Assembly: GCF_014201615.1 (NCBI RefSeq)
Contig: NZ_JACHEU010000003.1
Coordinates: 248,001 to 312,000 of the forward strand
DNA: 64,000 nt
Origin: Aquamicrobium lusatiense
Lineage (GTDB): Bacteria > Pseudomonadota > Alphaproteobacteria > Rhizobiales > Rhizobiaceae
Direction of reading: 5' to 3'
How positions within the stretch are numbered: the first letter of the stretch is position 1; the number at the start of each line of letters is the position of its first letter. Positions 8,648 through 16,988 of the stretch are shown here, piece after piece. The translations under genes were made by a program, and so were the position numbers. The notes below the pieces were generated by a model. The model was not told the DNA's origin. It did no database searches and saw nothing but the letters and a program-made list of their open reading frames with translations.

Positions 8648-9598
8648 TCAGATCGGGGAAATCACCGTCAGCCCCGAAGAGAGGCGGCGCACGCGGGCGC
8701 CGGTCGGCTGCACCACGGCCTCCAGCGCGGCAAGCGGATCGCGCAGGTCGTAGAGACCGCTGACCCGCTGTGCGCCGATGGACGGGTGGGCGCTGACGAC
8801 GGTGCCGGGTATCCAGCGGCTGATGCGGGCGACAAGGGCGGTCACCGTTTCCCGGTCGGCGACGATCGTGCTGTCGCGCCAGCCCGCCACCTCTCCCGGC
8901 TCGCGCCTGCCTCGGGTCACCGTCGCGCTGGCGGGATCGTAGGACAGCCACTCCCCCAAGGTCAGCATCTCGTGGAGCGCCGGCGCGGTGCCGGGGGCAG
9001 CCGCTTCCACGGCCCCTTCCGCAACGGCCATGCTGACAATGTCGGCATCGCTGGAAAGCTCGAAGGCCGTGCCGAGCGCCCTTGCCTCGACGCCATCGGC
9101 CGAAGCGACGAACGGCCGGGCGCGGTCGCGCGCCACGTCGAAGAAGCACATGCCCATCAGCAGTTCGACCCGGCGCTCGGTGCGCGTCAGGGTCATGGCG
9201 AGCGCGGATTGGGGGCCGAGCGTCGCCATGCTGCCGTCGGGCAGCTCGATGCGGCGGATCTCGCCCGTGCCGGTCACATGGTCGGCCTGCGCGCGCACCA
9301 GCGCGCCGGGTATCGTCAGCGCGCCGAGGCCGGCCACGCCCGCCACGCCCAGTGCGCCGCCGATGAGGTTGCGCCGCGTGACGTTGCGCTGGCTGCGGCG
9401 CTGTTCTTCCAGAAGCTGGCCGGACGCACCATGGATGCCGCTGACACGGCTCCAGATGTCTTCGTGCCGTTCGCTGCGGGCGCGCCAGCTGCGCGCCATC
9501 TCCACCGGCACGGGATTGGCGGGGTCGTTCTGCATGCGGATGACGATATCGATGGCTTCCGAGACGAGCCGATCAAATTCGTCTGAGTTCTCGCCCAT
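8648..9598 (-). CDS. FecR-family anti-sigma factor (first pair)
   Basis: A 316-residue inner-membrane regulator. A cytoplasmic N-terminal DUF4880-type region (about 6-60) carries the conserved WRARSERHEDIWSRV; TRRNLIGGALGVAGVAGLGA at about 74-93 is the single membrane segment; a periplasmic FecR domain follows (IELPDGSMATLGPQSAL is characteristic), and the last 70 residues form the STN-like domain that contacts the receptor (VSGLYDLRDPLAALEAV). It holds the adjacent ECF sigma factor until the receptor STN domain signals ligand binding. RBS AAGG sits six bases before the ATG. It lies between the sigma gene and the receptor gene on the same strand. Confidence 0.92.
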   Translation of the reverse strand: MGENSDEFDRLVSEAIDIVIRMQNDPANPVPVEMARSWRARSERHEDIWSRVSGIHGASGQLLEEQRRSQRNVTRRNLIGGALGVAGVAGLGALTIPGALVRAQADHVTGTGEIRRIELPDGSMATLGPQSALAMTLTRTERRVELLMGMCFFDVARDRARPFVASADGVEARALGTAFELSSDADIVSMAVAEGAVEAAAPGTAPALHEMLTLGEWLSYDPASATVTRGRREPGEVAGWRDSTIVADRETVTALVARISRWIPGTVVSAHPSIGAQRVSGLYDLRDPLAALEAVVQPTGARVRRLSSGLTVISPI

Positions 9599-9740
9599 GG
9601 AAAACCTTCAAGGCCGGTCGGTTGCCCGCGACATGCGGACGCCTTCCTCATGATACAAAGCAGAGTGGAAAATATTCACCCCCATCACGCAAGAATCGGG
9701 GCGGAAGAATTACAGATCCGCCCTCAATTCCCTGCGACGC

Positions 9741-10238
9741 CTATTCCACCCGAAGCAGAAGATGCCGATAGGCGCGATGGACGAGTTCCCATGCGCGCGT
9801 GTTTGAAAGCCCCAGCCGCTCCGCCACTTCCGCAATGGTCATGCCATCGATGCGATGAAGAATGAAGGCCTCGCGCGTCTTGTCCGGCAATTCTTCGAGC
9901 GCATCGGCGATCTGCCGCAGCATCTGGCGCGAATAGACGACCATTTCCGCCGAGGGCGCGGGGTCGGCCACGCGGATCATGGCATCCTCGTCGACATAGA
10001 CGGTGGGGTCTATGGCCTGCCTGCGGTGATAGTTGATGCTGAGGTTGCGGGAGACTTCGAACAGATAGGCGCGCGGATTGTGGTTCTGCGTCGCCTCGCC
10101 CGGCGGACTGGCCATGACGCGCAGGAACGTATCCTGCGTCAGGTCGGCGGCCACGTCCTCAGCCAGCCCGCGGCGGCGCAGCGCGCGGGCTATTTCCTTC
10201 GCATGTCTGCGGAACAGTTCCTGAAAATCCCAGGCCAA
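9741..10238 (-). CDS. FecI-like ECF sigma factor (first pair)
   Basis: Extracytoplasmic-function sigma factor with region 2 (AADLTQDTFLRVM, YLFEVSRNLSINYHRR) and region 4 (LPDKTREAFILHRIDGMTIAEVAERL plus the recognition helix). The start is uncertain. The frame is open to a GTG at 10298 (185 residues), but that GTG lies inside a promoter-like element shared with the second sigma gene. A TTG at 10238, preceded by AAAAAGG at nine bases, gives 165 residues beginning MAWDFQELFRRH and leaves a 37-base leader, nearly the same as the 38 bases in the second locus. TTG is therefore preferred. It should direct transcription of the receptor gene, released by the neighbouring FecR. Confidence 0.88.
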   Translation of the reverse strand: MAWDFQELFRRHAKEIARALRRRGLAEDVAADLTQDTFLRVMASPPGEATQNHNPRAYLFEVSRNLSINYHRRQAIDPTVYVDEDAMIRVADPAPSAEMVVYSRQMLRQIADALEELPDKTREAFILHRIDGMTIAEVAERLGLSNTRAWELVHRAYRHLLLRVE

Positions 10239-10275
10239 CGCCCCGAACCTTTTTGTTTGTGCAAAACCGTTGCGC

Positions 10276-10302
10276 CTTAGCGGAAAGGTAAAAATCACGC
10301 AA
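10276..10302 (-). promoter_or_regulatory. Promoter-like element of the first ECF sigma gene
   Basis: Read on the minus strand: TTGCGTGATTTTT, seven variable bases, then CGCTAAG. The same 20 fixed bases in the same spacing occur before the second sigma gene (22048-22074). Read as a promoter this is a TTGCGT -35 hexamer, a 17-base spacer and a TAAG(G/A)-type -10. Whether housekeeping sigma or an ECF factor reads it is unknown. Confidence 0.65.
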
Positions 10303-10422
10303 TGGCAACAGCTTAGAGCGAGATGAGCGGGTCTCGTGAAGTGGCGGCCCGCTGCTTCTGAAACTTAACTAAAATTATCATGTTAATATGGGGTTTGACC
10401 AGTTCCGCAGCCGGCACGGAAT

Positions 10423-10446
10423 AAAAAAAGCCGGTATAACCAGCTT
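10423..10446 (-). terminator. Rho-independent terminator after the flavoreductase gene
   Basis: On the minus strand AAGCTGG, loop TTATA, CCGGCTT (seven pairs, one G-U) runs into a T-tract of seven. It lies 123 bases after the stop of the siderophore-interacting protein and 121 bases before the sigma promoter element, so it separates the exporter/flavoreductase transcript from the sigma/FecR/receptor unit. An AT-rich stretch with TTAAC/GTTAA arms at 10365-10386 sits between. Confidence 0.75.
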
Positions 10447-10568
10447 CTCTGGATCATCTTTTGTCCAAAACTGGATCAATGGGGGTGGCTGGCTCGCGGG
10501 TCAGGCGCTGGCTGGCCCCTTTGGCTGGCCCTTTTGGCCGGCTTTGGGGGAAACAGGTATTCTGAAAA

Positions 10569-11687
10569 TCAGTCGTCGTGGTGACCGCCGCTTTCTTCCT
10601 CGCTCCTGCCTCTGCGCCAGTAGGAAACGACGAGGTGGTCGGCCCGGGCGAGCCTGACCTCCTTGCGCAGATAGGTGCGGATGGCGCGGAAGGCATCGAA
10701 CTCGCAGGCGGCCCACGCATAGACTTCGCGGCCATCCCTGGGGAAGGACACGCCCTTCACCGCATCGGCAAGCTGCGTGGTGGTTCCGGCCTCCGCGCCG
10801 TTGCGGTGCAGCCAGCGGATTTCAAAGCCTTGCGGGGCGGCAAGCGCCTGCTCCTCGCCGGCATCGGCCACCTCGACGATGACATGGCCGCGTGCCTGCG
10901 GCGGCAGGGCTTCCAGCATGCGCCCGATTGCCGGCAGTCCGGTTTCGTCGCCGGCGAACAGATACCAGTCCGCCTCTTTCAGGCCGCCGCCGCCGGGGCC
11001 GATAATGCCCATGGGCTGGCCGATGGCGGCATGGCGCGCCCAGTCCGCCCCCGGCGCGGTTCCCGGTCCGCCCTCCGTGTGGGCATCGCCGTGGAGCACG
11101 AAGTCGAGATCCATGGTTCCCGCCGCCACATCCACGTTGCGCACCGTGTAGACCCGCAGGCGGGGCCGGTGCTCGCCATCCGGCCAGCGCACGATGCCGT
11201 TGGGGTCGAGCGTCGGCCATTGCGGCGTGGGCGCCTCGGGGTGCTGGACGAGGATGCGCAGGTGCAGCGCCTCAAGCGTATCGAAGCGGGAGAGATCGTC
11301 GCCGCGCAAGGTGATGCGGCGCATATGCGGGGTGACGTCGCGGACGGACGCCACCTCCATGACGCTGAAATTGGGCGGCACGGTCAGGTCGCTGCCATCG
11401 CCCGTCCAGGCGATGCGGAAAGCCTCGTCGCCCACGAACTGCATGACCTGCTCGGCAATGGTCATCTTGACCAGATAAAGCATGTCGAGGCTGGAGGCTT
11501 CGGCGCGGACCAGCAGGCGGTCGGTTTCGCTCTCGAAGCTGCTGGTCCACAATTCGGTCGAGGCATCGAGCGCATTGTCCCAGCGGGAAAGCTCCGCGCC
11601 ATAGAGCTTCAGATGGTCGCCGATCCTGCTGATGAAGGCCGGCGAATTGCCAAGTTCGATCCGGGCTTCGGTGAAATATCCGGTCAT
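10569..11687 (-). CDS. Siderophore-interacting FAD reductase with N-terminal DUF2218 domain
   Basis: A 372-residue protein with two parts. Residues 1-98 match the pattern of the DUF2218 family (start MTGYFTEARIEL, then LLVRAEASSLDMLYLVK). Residues about 105-372 form a siderophore-interacting protein: an FAD-binding barrel with RLRVYTVR (the RxYTxR flavin motif) and an NADPH-binding lobe with FAGDETGLPAIGRML, ending near VVSYWRRGRSEEE. Such enzymes release iron by reducing ferric siderophores in the cytoplasm. AAGGAG seven bases before the ATG at 11687 sets the start; an open frame upstream to 11828 is not needed. It follows a small gene and an MFS exporter on the same strand and ends at a terminator. 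DUF2218 function is unknown. Confidence 0.88.
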   Translation of the reverse strand: MTGYFTEARIELGNSPAFISRIGDHLKLYGAELSRWDNALDASTELWTSSFESETDRLLVRAEASSLDMLYLVKMTIAEQVMQFVGDEAFRIAWTGDGSDLTVPPNFSVMEVASVRDVTPHMRRITLRGDDLSRFDTLEALHLRILVQHPEAPTPQWPTLDPNGIVRWPDGEHRPRLRVYTVRNVDVAAGTMDLDFVLHGDAHTEGGPGTAPGADWARHAAIGQPMGIIGPGGGGLKEADWYLFAGDETGLPAIGRMLEALPPQARGHVIVEVADAGEEQALAAPQGFEIRWLHRNGAEAGTTTQLADAVKGVSFPRDGREVYAWAACEFDAFRAIRTYLRKEVRLARADHLVVSYWRRGRSEEESGGHHDD

Positions 11688-11766
11688 GTGAACTCTCCTT
11701 GTGTCTGCGTGCGTGAAACCGCAGGTAAGTCCCACGGTTCCTTCCGCATCGACCGCACTGTGCGGC

Positions 11767-12165
11767 TCAGGCCATCGCGCCCGCGGTGCCGGCCGTCTGG
11801 AGGCGCTGGCGGGCCTTGTCGAGCGCATCTGCCTCGCTTGTCGCCAGCACCATGGGATAGGGCGAGGCCTTGGCGCGGCCGGGCAGCGCCAGCTCCATGG
11901 CCTGCCGTTCCGCTTCGTCCTCGAAGATGAAAACGGTTGCCGCGACCAGTCGGCCGAGCTCGGCCTTGCGCGCCTTCATCCACAGCACCATCGGCTTGCC
12001 GGCGCCCGGCTGCGGCCGGTCGCCCTCGCGCACGATGACGACCATCGCGCGGCCACGCGCCAGCAGCGCATCATATTCCGCGACCCAGTCGCGGCCATCC
12101 TGCTCGGTTTCGAGGGCGCCGACGCCCAGATGGATGTCGGGTTCCAGTTCGCGGAAGAATTTCAT
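11767..12165 (-). CDS. Small conserved-type protein of unknown function in the iron block
   Basis: A 132-residue soluble protein with no signal peptide, no membrane segment and no domain recognised by eye. GAGGAG at seven bases before the ATG and the 21-base distance to the exporter stop support translation as the middle gene of a three-gene unit (exporter, this gene, flavoreductase). The sequence has an alternating hydrophobic beta strand AMVVIVREGD, a GKPMVLWMKARKAEL segment and a C-terminal helix. Position next to a siderophore-interacting protein suggests an iron or siderophore role, but nothing in the sequence itself shows this. Confidence 0.75.
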   Translation of the reverse strand: MKFFRELEPDIHLGVGALETEQDGRDWVAEYDALLARGRAMVVIVREGDRPQPGAGKPMVLWMKARKAELGRLVAATVFIFEDEAERQAMELALPGRAKASPYPMVLATSEADALDKARQRLQTAGTAGAMA

Positions 12166-12186
12166 GTCGCTACTCCTCGATAATGA

Positions 12187-13725
12187 TCAGGCTTCATCCA
12201 TGGCGGCAGCGGCGGGCGCCGCGCGGCGGCCACGAACGGCAATCGCCAGCGCAAGGGCTGCGATCAGGCCGCATATGCCGGCGATGGCGGTGGCGAACGA
12301 AAAGCCCTGGGCGAAGGCCGATGTCAGCAGCTCCCGGAAGGCGTCGGGCGCCATGTCGAGCCCGGCCGGCATGGCGTGGCGGCGCACGGCGCTGCCGGCA
12401 AGGGCTGCGGCGTCCGCCACGCCCGAGCCGGCCAGCGTGTCGCTCATGGAGGCGATGGCGCGGGCGCCCATCACCGTGCCCAGAAGGGCGATGCCGATGG
12501 TCATGCCGCCCTGACGCAGCGCATTCATGGTGGCCGAGGCCGTGCCGGTGCGCTCGCGTGGTGCCGCCTCCATGGCCGCCGCCCCGGTCGAGGGCACCGC
12601 CAGACCCATGCCGATGCCCAGAAGGGCAAAGAGCGGGGCGATCGCCAGATAGGAGGTGTGCGAGGTGAACAGCACCATGGCCAGCATGGATCCTCCCAGC
12701 AGCACATAGCCGAGGATCATCAGCCGCCGCAGGCCGTGCGCACGCGCCAGCCGGCCGAACAGCGAGGCGAACAAAGCCATGGCCGCAAACACCGGCGCCA
12801 TGCGCCAGCCGGCCTGCGTGGCCGACCAGCCCTGCGCCTTCTGCAGGAACAGCGAAAACAGGAACAGGCTGCTGTAGCCGGCAAATCCCAGAATGAAGGA
12901 GGCGAAATTCACCGAGGCGAAGGCGCGGTCGCGGAACAGGTCGACCGGCAGAACGGGCCTGGCAGTGCGCATCTCGGCCAGAATGAACAGCACGAGCGCA
13001 ACGACGGCGACGGCAAGTGCTGCCATCACCACCGGCGCGCCCCAGCCGGCGTTCCCGGCGCTGATCAGCGCATAGGTGAGCGCGCCCAGAAACACCACGC
13101 TCAGCAGCTGTCCGGCCGGATCGAGCGCCGCGTGATCGGGATCGGCGCTTTCCCTGATGCCGGCCATGCCCAGCACAAGCGCTGCCGCGCCGACCGGCAG
13201 GTTGATGAGGAAGATGCTCTGCCAGCCGATATTGTCGACCAGCAGCCCGCCCAGCATCGGGCCGACGATCAGGGAAATGCCGCTGAACGACGACCAGCCG
13301 CCGATAACATGGGCGCGCTCGCCCGGATCGGGGAAAGCCTGGGTAAGGATGGAAAGCGCACCGGGAATGACCAGCGCGCCCGCAATGCCCTGCAGCGCGC
13401 AGCCGGCGATCAGCACGGCGAGCGAGGGTGCGGCCGCGCAGATCGCCGAGCCGGTCACGAACAGCGCCACGCCACCGAGCCATGCGCGCTTGCGGCCATA
13501 GCGGTCGCCGATCGGACCCGCCGAAAGCATGAAGGCCGACAGGCACAGCGCGTAGGAGCCCACCACCCATTGCAGGCCGGCTAGATCGGTGGACAGCCCT
13601 GCCTGTATGGCGGGCAGCGCCACGGTCACGATGCTGATGGCGAGCGTGGCCATGAAAGTGCCGAGATAGACGGCGGCGACCGCCATTCCTTTGCGGGATC
13701 CGGGGCTTTTTGGCGAGTTGGGCAT
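12187..13725 (-). CDS. MFS drug/siderophore exporter, DHA2 (EmrB/QacA) family, 14 TM
   Basis: A 512-residue major facilitator with 14 predicted hydrophobic segments. Motif A is GPIGDRYGRKRAWLGG (about residues 70-85) and the antiporter motif C appears as GGWSSFSGISLIVGPMLGG in helix 5. Length and helix count place it in DHA2, proton-driven multidrug exporters. Being first in a unit with a flavoreductase, and opposite a TetR gene with an operator over its promoter, it could export siderophore or a toxic compound; substrate not determinable. No clear ribosome site precedes the ATG at 13725; an internal ATG at residue 14 is directly preceded by AAAGGA and is less likely. Confidence 0.9.
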   Translation of the reverse strand: MPNSPKSPGSRKGMAVAAVYLGTFMATLAISIVTVALPAIQAGLSTDLAGLQWVVGSYALCLSAFMLSAGPIGDRYGRKRAWLGGVALFVTGSAICAAAPSLAVLIAGCALQGIAGALVIPGALSILTQAFPDPGERAHVIGGWSSFSGISLIVGPMLGGLLVDNIGWQSIFLINLPVGAAALVLGMAGIRESADPDHAALDPAGQLLSVVFLGALTYALISAGNAGWGAPVVMAALAVAVVALVLFILAEMRTARPVLPVDLFRDRAFASVNFASFILGFAGYSSLFLFSLFLQKAQGWSATQAGWRMAPVFAAMALFASLFGRLARAHGLRRLMILGYVLLGGSMLAMVLFTSHTSYLAIAPLFALLGIGMGLAVPSTGAAAMEAAPRERTGTASATMNALRQGGMTIGIALLGTVMGARAIASMSDTLAGSGVADAAALAGSAVRRHAMPAGLDMAPDAFRELLTSAFAQGFSFATAIAGICGLIAALALAIAVRGRRAAPAAAAMDEA

Positions 13726-13762
13726 GCGTGTGAAACCGTAATGTTGAGTTTATTGCTCATCA

Positions 13763-13792
13763 TTTATATTATCGACCGACCGTCGGTCAATA
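13763..13792 (-). promoter_or_regulatory. Exporter promoter with TetR-type operator
   Basis: On the minus strand TTGACC (13785-13790), 16 bases, TATAAA (13763-13768) form a good -35/-10 pair 38 bases before the exporter ATG. A palindrome, GACCGAC-C-GTCGGTC (13774-13788), extended by matched TAT/ATA flanks to 13770-13792, overlays the -35 and spacer. Binding by the divergent TetR protein would block the exporter promoter; the same site is 170 bases upstream of tetR itself, so autoregulation is possible. Confidence 0.8.
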
Positions 13793-13961
13793 GCTTGATT
13801 GTTTGCCAAACCCGTCCAATATGCAATAGAGCATCGATGGAGAGGCTGGCGGGCCGCCTCTGTGAGGAAGCATGTGAAAACAACCAGATAGGATGCTTTC
13901 ACCGCATGGCCGGGACGAAAATCGTCAGGCCTGATGAAGGAAACGCAATGGAGTGGCTGGA

Positions 13962-14627
13962 ATGAGCGCAGCGACAAGCCCTCGCCAGGAGCCGTCATCT
14001 GAACCGGAATTGGAATCGGATTTGAAACCGGAAATGCCGCGCGCGCGCCGCCAGCGCCGGGTTCTGCCGGCGGAAGTGCGCACCGGGCACCTGATCGCGG
14101 CGGCGGCCGAGCTGTTCCTTTCAAAGGGTCTGGATGCCACCACCGTCGATGACATCGTGGCGAGGGCCGGTGTCGCGAAGGGCACCTTCTATCACTATTT
14201 CACGACCAAGGCGGATGTGCTGCTGGCGCTGCGGGCGCGTTTTTCGCAGGACTTCAATTCACGCGCGCAGGCCGCCATCGATGCCTGTGCGCCGGATGAC
14301 CATCATGCCCGCTTCAGGGCATGGCTGCGCGGTGCGGTCAGCGCCTATGTCGCCAATTTCCGCCTGCATGACGTGGTGTTCCACGACTTCACCCATGACC
14401 GCCGCCGCTCGCAGGAAAAGGATATGGTGATCGACCAGCTGGCTGCCCTGCTGGACGCGGGGCAGAAGGCCGGGGCATGGAACCTGCCCGACACCCGCGC
14501 GGCCGCCTTCATCCTGTTCGACGGCATGCACGGCGTCGTCGATGACGCCATCGCCTCCGCCCGGCTGGACCCCGAGCCGCTGTGCGAAATTCTGGAAGAT
14601 ATGCTGGGGCGGATGCTGATCCGCTAG
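13962..14627 (+). CDS. TetR-family transcriptional repressor
   Basis: A 221-residue regulator. The N-terminal HTH is at about residues 45-92: HLIAAAAELFLSKGLDATTV, then the recognition helix region VAKGTFYHYFTTKADVL, diagnostic for TetR/AcrR. The C-terminal ligand/dimer domain is not assignable. A GTG three codons upstream (13953) is an alternative start; neither has a strong ribosome site. It is transcribed away from the DHA2 exporter and probably represses it through the palindrome at 13770-13792, with release by an exporter substrate (inferred from family behaviour). Confidence 0.88.
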   Translation: MSAATSPRQEPSSEPELESDLKPEMPRARRQRRVLPAEVRTGHLIAAAAELFLSKGLDATTVDDIVARAGVAKGTFYHYFTTKADVLLALRARFSQDFNSRAQAAIDACAPDDHHARFRAWLRGAVSAYVANFRLHDVVFHDFTHDRRRSQEKDMVIDQLAALLDAGQKAGAWNLPDTRAAAFILFDGMHGVVDDAIASARLDPEPLCEILEDMLGRMLIR

Positions 14628-14730
14628 ATCATTTCATCGTTTCACGGCATCGATGAAACGATCTGTCCGTTTGTTCTACCGCATTGATGCGACGCCAAAT
14701 CTATCCATTTGGCTTCAAGATGCTCTGAAG
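14628..14730 (+). repeat. Rhizobial-type intergenic palindromic element (diverged)
   Basis: The stretch begins with ATCGTTTCA and TGAAACGAT as nine-base arms (14636-14662), continues with a CCAAAT/ATTTGG stem (14695-14712) and ends in GATGCTCT. The order of these pieces (a TTTCATCGTTTCA palindrome, a TTTGTTCTACCGCAT-like middle, a second stem and a terminal GCTCT) is that of short intergenic mosaic elements common in Hyphomicrobiales. It lies directly after tetR and may act as a bidirectional end of transcription. Identification rests on pattern memory, not alignment. Confidence 0.5.
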
Positions 14731-14780
14731 GTAGCTGTTGCCCGAACCGCAGGCGCTTTCGCAGTCGGGCGGGCTCACCT

Positions 14781-14850
14781 GACGGCGCACAGATGCGGTA
14801 ATCACAAAGGCTCCGGAGGCGTCCGGGTCTTTGCCGCTGTGTGATGACCG
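14781..14850. other. Long imperfect hairpin, possible structured RNA
   Basis: CACA, GCGG, AAAG and CCGGA on the left (14788-14817) pair in order with TCCGG, CTTT, CCGC and TGTG on the right (14822-14843), with a GGCG loop and small internal loops. Outer CGGGC (14770-14774) can pair with GCCCG (14865-14869), leaving an open bubble. This is rod-like, and no protein gene explains it. The strand of any transcript is unknown. Confidence 0.3.
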
Positions 14851-14921
14851 GCGCAAGGGTCGCTGCCCGGTCCGATCACGATTGCCGCGCCGCGATTGCC
14901 CCGTCTCTATCAGGAGGAACG

Positions 14922-16694
14922 TTACCGCGCAGCCGCCTGCGCGGCATGCAGCGTGCGGTAGCGTCCGTCCGGTCGTTCCAGCAGCTCGGCATGGCTGCCT
15001 TCCTCCACGATGCGGCCGTGCTCCACCACCAGAATGCGGTCGGCATTGGCGATGGTCGCCAGCCGGTGCGCGATCACCAGCGTGGTGCGGCCCTCCGACA
15101 GATCCGCCAGTGATTGCTGGATGGCCCGTTCCGTCTCGGTGTCGAGCGCCGAGGTGGCCTCGTCGAGGATCAGGATCGGCGGGTTCTTCAGGAAGATGCG
15201 GGCAATGGCCAGCCGCTGCTTCTGTCCGCCCGACAGTTTCACGCCGCGTTCGCCGATCACGGTGTCGAGGCCGGCCGGCAGCGCGGCGATGACCTGGTCG
15301 AGCCTTGCGCGGCGCGCGGCATCAGTGATCTCGGCCTCGCTGGCGTCCAGCCTGCCATAGGCGATGTTCTCGCGGATGGTGCCGGCGAACAGGAACACGT
15401 CCTGCTGCACGATGCCGATATGCGAGCGCAGCGACTTCAGCGTCATGTCGCGAATGTCTATGCCGTCGATGAGGATCGATCCGGCCTCCACCTCGTAGAA
15501 GCGCGGCAGCAGCGAGCAGATCGTGGTCTTGCCGGCACCCGACGAGCCGACGAAGGCGACCGTGTCGCCCGCCCTGACCTTCAGGTTGAGGTTCTCGAAC
15601 ACCGGCCGGTCCGAACCGTAGCCGAAGCGCACATCGCGATATTCGATGTCGCCTTTCAGCCCCCGAGCCTCGATGGCGCCCGGCCGGTCGGCGATGTCGG
15701 GCCTTGTGTCGAGGAAACGCAGGTAATGCTGGAAGCCGGCAATGCCCTTCGGATACATCTCGATGATGGTGTTGATCATCTGCAGCGGCTGGAAGAACAC
15801 GTTGACCAGCAGCAGGAAGCCGACGAAGCCACCGGGCGTCAGCTCGCCATGCACCACGAACCAGGAGCCGGCCAGCATCACCACCACCTGCACGAACCGC
15901 ATGGACAGGTAGGAGAGCGACATGGACGCCGCCATCACCTTGTAGGCTTCCAGCTTGGTGGCGAGATAGTTGCGGTTGTTCTCGGCGAACAGCCTGCGCT
16001 CGTGGTCCTCGTTGGCGAAGGCCTGCACCACGCGGATGCCGCCGACATTTTCCTCGATGCGGGCGTTGAACTCGGCCACGCGCCCATAGATGGCGCGCCA
16101 GGTGCGGGTCATGCGCCCGCCGTAATACATGGTGATGAAGGCCGACAGCGGCAGGATGATGGCCGTGATCAGCGCCAGCGGCACATGCACCCACAGCATC
16201 AGCAGGAAGGCGCCGATCAGCGTCATCACGGCGATGAACACGTCCTCGGGGCCGTGATGGGCCACCTCGCCGATCTCCTCCAGATCCTTGGTCAGCCGCG
16301 CTACCAGATGGCCGGTCTTGATGTTGTCGAAGAAGCCGAAGGAGAGCTTCTGGAGATGGTCGAAGGCCTTGCGGCGCATCTCGGTCTCGATGCGGATGCC
16401 GAGCATATGGCCCCAGTAGGTGACGATCACGTGCAGGCCGGCGCTCGCCGCATAGACGACCAGCAGGCCGAGCGCTGCAAGCGCGATCACGCCGAGATTG
16501 CCGGTCGGCAGCAGCCGGTCGATGAACACCGTCACCGCCATGGGGAAGGCCAGTTCCAGCAGGCCCGCCACCACCGCGCTGCCGAAATCGAGCGCGAACA
16601 GCTTGCGGTGCGGCCGGTAATAGGTGGCGAACCGCTTCATCACGTCGCGTTTCCGGAGCGGCTGGTCAGCAGTCCGCAATGCAGTATCGGTCAT
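14922..16694 (-). CDS. ABC exporter, fused permease and ATPase (MsbA/multidrug type)
   Basis: A 590-residue half-transporter. Residues about 25-320 hold the six-helix type I exporter membrane domain; the C-terminal 250 residues hold the ATPase with Walker A GSSGAGKTT, Q-loop GIVQQDVFLFAGT, signature KLSGGQKQRLAIARI, Walker B ILILDEATSALD and H-loop IAHRLATI. It would work as a homodimer exporting a hydrophobic compound, lipid or peptide. The ATG at 16694 has GGAAG five bases upstream; an ATG four codons earlier (16706) lacks one. It stands alone between two regulatory gaps, so its substrate has no context clue. The 352-base gap upstream (16695-17046) holds no gene and ends in the zntA promoter. 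Confidence 0.9.
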   Translation of the reverse strand: MTDTALRTADQPLRKRDVMKRFATYYRPHRKLFALDFGSAVVAGLLELAFPMAVTVFIDRLLPTGNLGVIALAALGLLVVYAASAGLHVIVTYWGHMLGIRIETEMRRKAFDHLQKLSFGFFDNIKTGHLVARLTKDLEEIGEVAHHGPEDVFIAVMTLIGAFLLMLWVHVPLALITAIILPLSAFITMYYGGRMTRTWRAIYGRVAEFNARIEENVGGIRVVQAFANEDHERRLFAENNRNYLATKLEAYKVMAASMSLSYLSMRFVQVVVMLAGSWFVVHGELTPGGFVGFLLLVNVFFQPLQMINTIIEMYPKGIAGFQHYLRFLDTRPDIADRPGAIEARGLKGDIEYRDVRFGYGSDRPVFENLNLKVRAGDTVAFVGSSGAGKTTICSLLPRFYEVEAGSILIDGIDIRDMTLKSLRSHIGIVQQDVFLFAGTIRENIAYGRLDASEAEITDAARRARLDQVIAALPAGLDTVIGERGVKLSGGQKQRLAIARIFLKNPPILILDEATSALDTETERAIQQSLADLSEGRTTLVIAHRLATIANADRILVVEHGRIVEEGSHAELLERPDGRYRTLHAAQAAAR

Positions 16695-16988
16695 CGCCGC
16701 TTCCATTCCCGCGCTGGGGTTGATTGATCCGGGTGTCGCCGGGTCCGCAGCCTGCCTCGGCGTGGCGCGGAATGGCGATGCCTGTCGGTTTTCATGGGTA
16801 CGCCGCGGGCCGGACTGCATGCGTCTTTCGCGATGCGCCGGCGCGGCCTCCCGCAATTCGCCCCTTTCGAGTCGGAGCCGCGGCACTATCGTCCGCCGGC
16901 GCGCCTTCTTCAAGCGGCTTTCCGCGCCCAGTTCGCGCAAACCGATGAGGCCAGCACCATTGCACTGAAAAAATTCGCAAAATGCCCC

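Noticed and set aside
14781-14869. Firm identification of a 6S RNA, riboswitch or SRP RNA in the gap before the ABC exporter
   Set aside because: The fold outline is suggestive, but no consensus sequence of any known RNA family could be matched by eye, so only a structured-RNA candidate is listed.
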